64,000 nucleotides of DNA from Siphonodentalium dalli (Eukaryota > Mollusca > Scaphopoda > Gadilida > Siphonodentaliidae). Within the stretch, counting starts at the first letter, position 1; every line of letters starts with the position of its first letter. This document shows, in pieces, positions 60,034-64,000 of the stretch. The notes below the pieces were generated by a model, which was not told the DNA's origin, made no database searches, and was given only the letters and a program-made list of their open reading frames with translations. The position numbers and the translations under genes were made by a program. The stretch covers positions 87,688,958 through 87,752,957 of the forward strand of contig CP136069.1 in the NCBI GenBank assembly GCA_032622095.1, in the 5' to 3' direction.

Positions 60034-60282
60034 ATAACCCTTTCTTTACACATTGACAAGTAGTTCCCTTAGGAAATGTTCAGTTAATAAGTTCAACAGA
60101 CATCCATTTGTTGAACTTATCATCTGAACATTTCCCACCAAAGAATATGAATTATTCTGCAGTTGTATTATCTTTTTGTCAGACTGTTGTTATCTGCACA
60201 TCCCTCCAAATGAATAATAGACCATTCCAATGTATACTTTTATAGCTGATTGGGAGAATCCATTCAGCATTGAAAGAGTTAA
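60034..60282. mobile_element. TTAA foldback, family C copy 2
   Basis: Same layout as 61587-61837, with GGAAATGTTCAGTTAATAAG and its mirror, and TTAA intact at the right (ATAA at the left). Further worn relatives appear near 4735-4795 and 5600-5770, and the ACTAAATGGATTCTCCCACC segment recurs near 50170 and, reversed, near 52740. Confidence 0.75.
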
Positions 60283-60689
60283 ATATGGCTGATCCTATAT
60301 GAAGGCCCCTTATCATCTAGTTACAACAACAATAACAACAACAACAGCAATAACTACTCTCAACAACACCAAGTATGCTATAACGGTTATGTATCAGAAA
60401 GACAACTAACTCAAGATACTGTCAACTAGTTTATGGTGAAAATTTTAATCTTCTTTTATTCCAAAAATGATTACTGAACACCAAAGCCACAGCAAACAAT
60501 GACGTCCGGAATTCTCGTGACGGCTTCAGAGCACATCTGTAGTAGCTAGGTTTCTGAAAATATTTTGTTTCTGATTGAACCAATATTCAGGATACAAATC
60601 AAATATGAAATCAAACATTTGAGGCATGAAAGGGTAATTTTCATGCAGGATTGTCTTTATCATGCAGGCAAAAAATGCAAAATACAGTA

Positions 60690-60907
60690 CCGGGTAATGG
60701 CCGAATATATGAGACCCTTTAACAACACCAGAATTATGAGAATGTTTTTAGGATTTAGTCCAAAATATGGTTTGTTGCCATTCATTGGAACGCTTTCACC
60801 GAGAGCTTTCTGATGAATGGCAACAAGCAATATTTCCGACTAATTCATGAAAAATTTCCCATAATTCTGCTGTGGTTTAGGGGTCGATTATTTAGAAAAT
60901 TAATGTA
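60690..60907. mobile_element. Hairpin MITE, family A copy 12 (diverged)
   Basis: Recognisable by ACACCAGAATTATGAG, GGATTTAGTCCAAAATATGG, the TTGTTGCCATTCATTGG centre and the mirrored right arm. Both tips are degraded, so it is an old copy. Confidence 0.7.
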
Positions 60908-61586
60908 AATGCATGATTCAATCAGAAAAAGTTACTTTGATAATAAACCTTGTAGCCAATTGAGGCTTGGTTGTTATTTTCATGGTGGTTCAATACAGCT
61001 TTCACTATATAGCTATCGAATATATATTGCACACACTAATTGTGCCAACACTTTAAGTAAGTGTTAAATAACTTATTCCATGTCACGGTGCCCCAAATAA
61101 CTTTAATTTTAGAGCAACTAGTTTGCAAAGTAAGTGATACCGTTTTGTGTGGTTTATTAAGCAAATAAATGTTGTCTATATTTCCACACACTAACTTCCT
61201 AATCAGACAATAATAAATCAGTGCTAACATTAACCATGAGTGGGGCACTTGGTTGTGTGTTGATTCTTGCCCATCTGAATAAATTGTTCATTATTCCAGT
61301 TCGCTGAAAAATGTGGTGCCTAGAATTGTTCCAGCTTCTACTTTTCATGGAAGCGAATTGAATACCAAATTGAACATTGAATGTTCGCAGGACCTTAGTA
61401 TGTACATATTTATATGCCGTTTTCGCTCGGCTGACAATGAATAGATTTTAAAATCTAAATCTATTAAAAGCAATATATATCTTTATTATTCTCAATAATC
61501 TTCCGTGACTTGATTCAAAACAGATATATTTTACTCCCCAAGTCGAAGAAATAATAATTTAGGGCTGTCAAATAGACAGAGTATCT

Positions 61587-61837
61587 TTAACCCTTTCTAT
61601 ACTAAATACGCATTGATGAGTAGTTCCCTCAGGAAATGTTCAGATAATAAGTTCAACAAATGTTTGTTGAACTTATTACATGAACATTTCCCTCCAATAA
61701 ATAAGGAGTCCTTCTGTACTTGTATTATCTGTCTTCTGTTTATTTTTCCTGAAAACCCGTGCAGACAAATAATAGACCATTCCAGTGAATCATTTTATTT
61801 CTGAGAGGGAGAATTCATTTAGTATAGAAAGAGTTAA
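61587..61837. mobile_element. TTAA foldback, family C copy 1
   Basis: TTAA-CCCTTTCTATACTAAAT mirrors ATTTAGTATAGAAAGAG-TTAA. Inside, GGAAATGTTCAGATAATAAG mirrors CTTATTACATGAACATTTCC around a TGTTGAAC core. It lies 18 bp past the donor of MAM exon 1. The 63-residue frame here is a by-product. Confidence 0.85.
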
Positions 61838-61855
61838 TAAACAAGATTGCCTTAC

Positions 61856-62065
61856 CTGGACAACCGCCTTCATTTAGTGTGATGTCATCAATCATGAAGA
61901 TTTGATTGTACCATGAAATGAGCGAGAATATAATGCTTTGATTCCCGCTTGGAATTTCCGCTTGAATGTGCTGCCATCTACCCGCAATGAGTGGCATGTA
62001 AGCATAAGTTTCCGACAGAACACTAATTGAGCCTTCGTTGTTAGCCAATACTTGGATAATGATTT
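61856..62065 (-). CDS. Exon 1 (of those visible): C-terminal half of a MAM domain
   Basis: This 210-bp exon is phase 1-1. It opens after a pyrimidine tract ending TTCTTCAG and closes at CCAG|GTAAG. The translation contains RWQHIQAEI followed by SWYNQIFMIDDITLNEGGC, which match the strand and the 'IDDI...G.C' end typical of MAM (meprin/A5/PTP-mu) adhesion domains. Only about 70 residues are present, half a domain. I find no N-terminal MAM exon between 62066 and 64000, so it is expected upstream of the window. A TTAA foldback element starts 18 bp past the donor and a piggyBac-like element begins about 90 bp before the acceptor. Confidence 0.92.
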
Positions 62066-62152
62066 CTGAAGAAAAACAAATTCAGTGTCAATATTAATGA
62101 ATAAAAGTGAAGATTACCCCACACGAAGTCAACCTCAGAGATGTCGGCCTCA

Positions 62153-63292
62153 TTAACCCTTTGAATCCGAGCGGCCGGAAAACCGGCCGCAGCGTGAACC
62201 TCCAAATACCCTAGCGGCCGTATACCGGCCGCTGAACCGGCCATATACCGACCGCCAAGTGTTTATTGCTTACAAACTTCGTAGCGGTTGTCTGCGTCTC
62301 CATTAATTATGTTTGTGTCTTGTTGCTATTGCGTTTCAGCACACATCATCATGATTTGTGAAGCCAAAAACATTTTTGGTAGACGAGATGGTCGGGCAAA
62401 TTTTGGAATCGGACGCGGAAGATTTAGATGATGATGACTACGACAGTTGTGAGTAAGAATGGTAGAATGAAAGCACAGTGACACTGGTAGAGATTCAGAC
62501 GCCAGTCGCTCCAGCAGCAGTTGAGGTGTTGTGGAAGTGGGCATAGCTTATGTCGAGGTAGTGGGCGTGGCCTCATACCTGTAATTAGTTATGGTGCTCA
62601 TAATGTCCATATCTGGAAAAGGGACCCAAATTCGTTTGTTACACGTACCTATACACCGAAAGAGAAGCCGAGACCAAAGAATGTACCAACTCCAATAAGT
62701 GTGGACAGTACACCCAAGGTTGATTACTTACATTTATTTTGGAATGATGCACTCTGGCAGTTGATGTCGACGAGACCGGCTGAAACGCTCGTCACGTGAT
62801 TTCGGAAAAACCTAACATGTGCCTAGGAACTGTCTAAAATGGGGCATAATGCAATTGAATGCTCAGGGCAATGGTGTCATTGGATCATTTGGGGTATTTG
62901 CTTAGCAACCGTTGCTACCCATAAACAAAAGTTACAGGTTCACTCATCTGACCAGATATATATAAAATTTCACAATGGGGCATTGGCGGCATCGAAAACG
63001 CCATTTCCTAGGGCTGAAATACGTCGATAAAAGCTATATTTGCATTTTACTTTCAATTTCGGGTAGTTGCATAGCAACCGTTGCCAGGGCGTGATCCTGT
63101 GGCAATGTATCCTGATCTTAAAATACTCAGTGGTCCATGGGGAAGATACGTGTAAAGTTTCAGATCTTTGGCACCACTTAAACAGAAACAACACATTGCG
63201 CCTAAACACAGTCTACAATAAATCAAAAATAACACTGGGAGCCTAGGGTCATGGTGTCGATCGTTGTGGGGAGCCAAGGTTCAAAGGGTTAA
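62153..63292. mobile_element. PiggyBac-type element (CCCTTTGAAYCC ends)
   Basis: TTAA-CCCTTTGAATCCGAGCGG at the left mirrors GGTTCAAAGGG-TTAA at the right. Near the left end are palindromic GGCCGGAAAACCGGCC words. It carries a decayed transposase-like segment. A stretch at 62866-62905 also matches, reversed, DNA next to the 30377-31145 element. Confidence 0.75.
62380..62800 (+). pseudogene. PiggyBac transposase N-terminal relic
   Basis: An acidic stretch (ILESDAEDLDDDDYDS) near 62399-62447 is followed by stops and a frame change. Then come WKRDPNSFVTRTYTP and PISVDSTPKVDYLHLFWNDA. The last matches the 'P.D.F.LFF.DE....I...TN' region that opens the piggyBac transposase core. The DDD catalytic region is absent. 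This is a dead fragment; the match is moderate and judged by eye, supported by the TTAA ends. Confidence 0.5.
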
Positions 63293-63293
63293 T

Positions 63294-63815
63294 GAGAAGG
63301 GAATTGCATAATAGTGAACATCCATACCAAATTTCATTGATATCCGTCAACAGGTGGTGGAGATACGGACAAAAAACCAACACTTCCAAATTTACAAAGA
63401 TGAACTCTAAAACAGAAAATGGTAAAAAAATGATTGAACACTCAATAAAACAATTTAACACTCAAATTATTGCACTCATAGTAGTGAACATGATCCATAC
63501 CAAATTTCATTGAGATTTGTCAACCGGTGGCGGAGATATCTGCTCGGATGGAAAAAAAACCCCAACATTTCAAGATAAACAAAGATGAATAACTCTAGAA
63601 CAGAATATCCAGAAAAAAGATTGAACAATCATTTGAATACTCTCATAGTAGTGAACATCCATACCAAATTTCATTCAGATCCAACAACTGGTGTTTGTGA
63701 TATCTGCCCGGAAGGACGACGGAAAAATGGAGGGATAGATGTCCGGATGGATGGAATGACAGACAAGGTCAATCCAGTATACCCCCCATTCTCTTCGAGA
63801 GTGGGTTATAATTAC
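63294..63815. repeat. Interspersed repeat K, copy 3
   Basis: Two to three units with AGTGAACATCCATACCAAAT and GATGAATAACTCTAGAACAG, ending in GGATGTCCGG-like words and CTCTTCGAGAGTGGGTTATA. The open frames across it are repeat by-products. Confidence 0.8.
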
Positions 63816-64000
63816 TAATATTCACCCAACAACCAGTTATTGAGTAATGGAATACAGCCTTGCTTTTTACTCTAGGACTTACCATATGAATTCATTCTAT
63901 TTGGGCACGTTTTAGTACTTTATTTTAAATTTTCCAAACCAATTGTGTTGCTAAAACATGAAAAAGCTCAATTTTCACCACTCAAATTTTGAGAAAAAAA

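Larger units (their letters stand above)
2842..62065 (-). other. Mosaic extracellular-protein gene, 13 exons seen, both ends open (MAM-EGF3-linker-FZ CRD-linker-SRCR-MAM)
   Basis: Thirteen minus-strand exons with consensus splice sites join in one frame into 574 codons. Every boundary is phase 1 except the one inside the SRCR domain, which is phase 2 on both sides. Exons in transcript order: 62065-61856, 58631-58521, 54216-54100, 53661-53548, 49125-49093, 42485-42447, 37698-37468, 36035-35970, 34937-34881, 33649-33502, 16976-16816, 4629-4510, 3156-2842. All modules are extracellular, cysteine-bonded types, so the product is inferred to be secreted or membrane-anchored. No signal peptide, transmembrane segment or stop is visible. 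The largest intron is 16.5 kb. Further small linker exons could have been missed. Enteropeptidase and corin combine some of these modules, but I know of no named family with this order. Confidence 0.85.

Overview
This is a eukaryotic nuclear window from a repeat-rich, AT-rich animal genome, most likely a marine invertebrate. The exons code for animal extracellular modules (MAM, EGF, Frizzled-type cysteine-rich domain, group A SRCR), are split by GT-AG introns and mostly have phase 1-1 boundaries. The repeats are DNA-transposon MITEs, LINE fragments and interspersed units ending in GGACGGACGGAC-like tracts or a GGTGAGCTAA-like tail. That repeat style reminds me of mollusc genomes, but it does not fix the taxon.

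Only one gene can be supported. It lies on the minus strand and spans almost the whole window (62065 down to 2842). I find 13 exons totalling 1722 bp (574 codons), and every splice phase is compatible. In protein order: C-terminal half of a MAM domain; three EGF domains; two tiny Ser/Thr-rich linker exons; a Frizzled-type CRD over two exons; a Thr/Pro-rich linker exon; a group A SRCR domain over two exons; and a complete MAM domain over two exons. Both ends are open: the start, signal peptide and first half of the first MAM lie above 64000, and any further domains, membrane anchor and stop lie below 1. The predicted product is a secreted or cell-surface mosaic receptor or matrix protein. I do not recognise this domain order as a named family.

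The remaining ~97% is intron filled by transposable elements. There are about a dozen copies of a hairpin MITE with TA duplications (pogo/Tc1-like ends) and several families of TTAA-flanked foldbacks (piggyBac-like). There are hAT-type elements with 7-8 bp duplications and ends saturated with short motifs, two 5'-truncated LINE reverse-transcriptase relics, and a piggyBac transposase relic. Tandem arrays have periods of about 158, 161, 175 and 177 bp. A ~3 kb palindromic satellite (26.9-30.05 kb) is rich in long G and C runs.

The most interesting points are: the domain mosaic itself; a CRD lacking the two cysteines that normally pair as C3-C8; recent tandem duplication of an EGF exon with two decayed EGF exon copies, one of them in an 830-bp inverted repeat; and foldback elements lying 10-125 bp downstream of 8 of the 13 splice donors.
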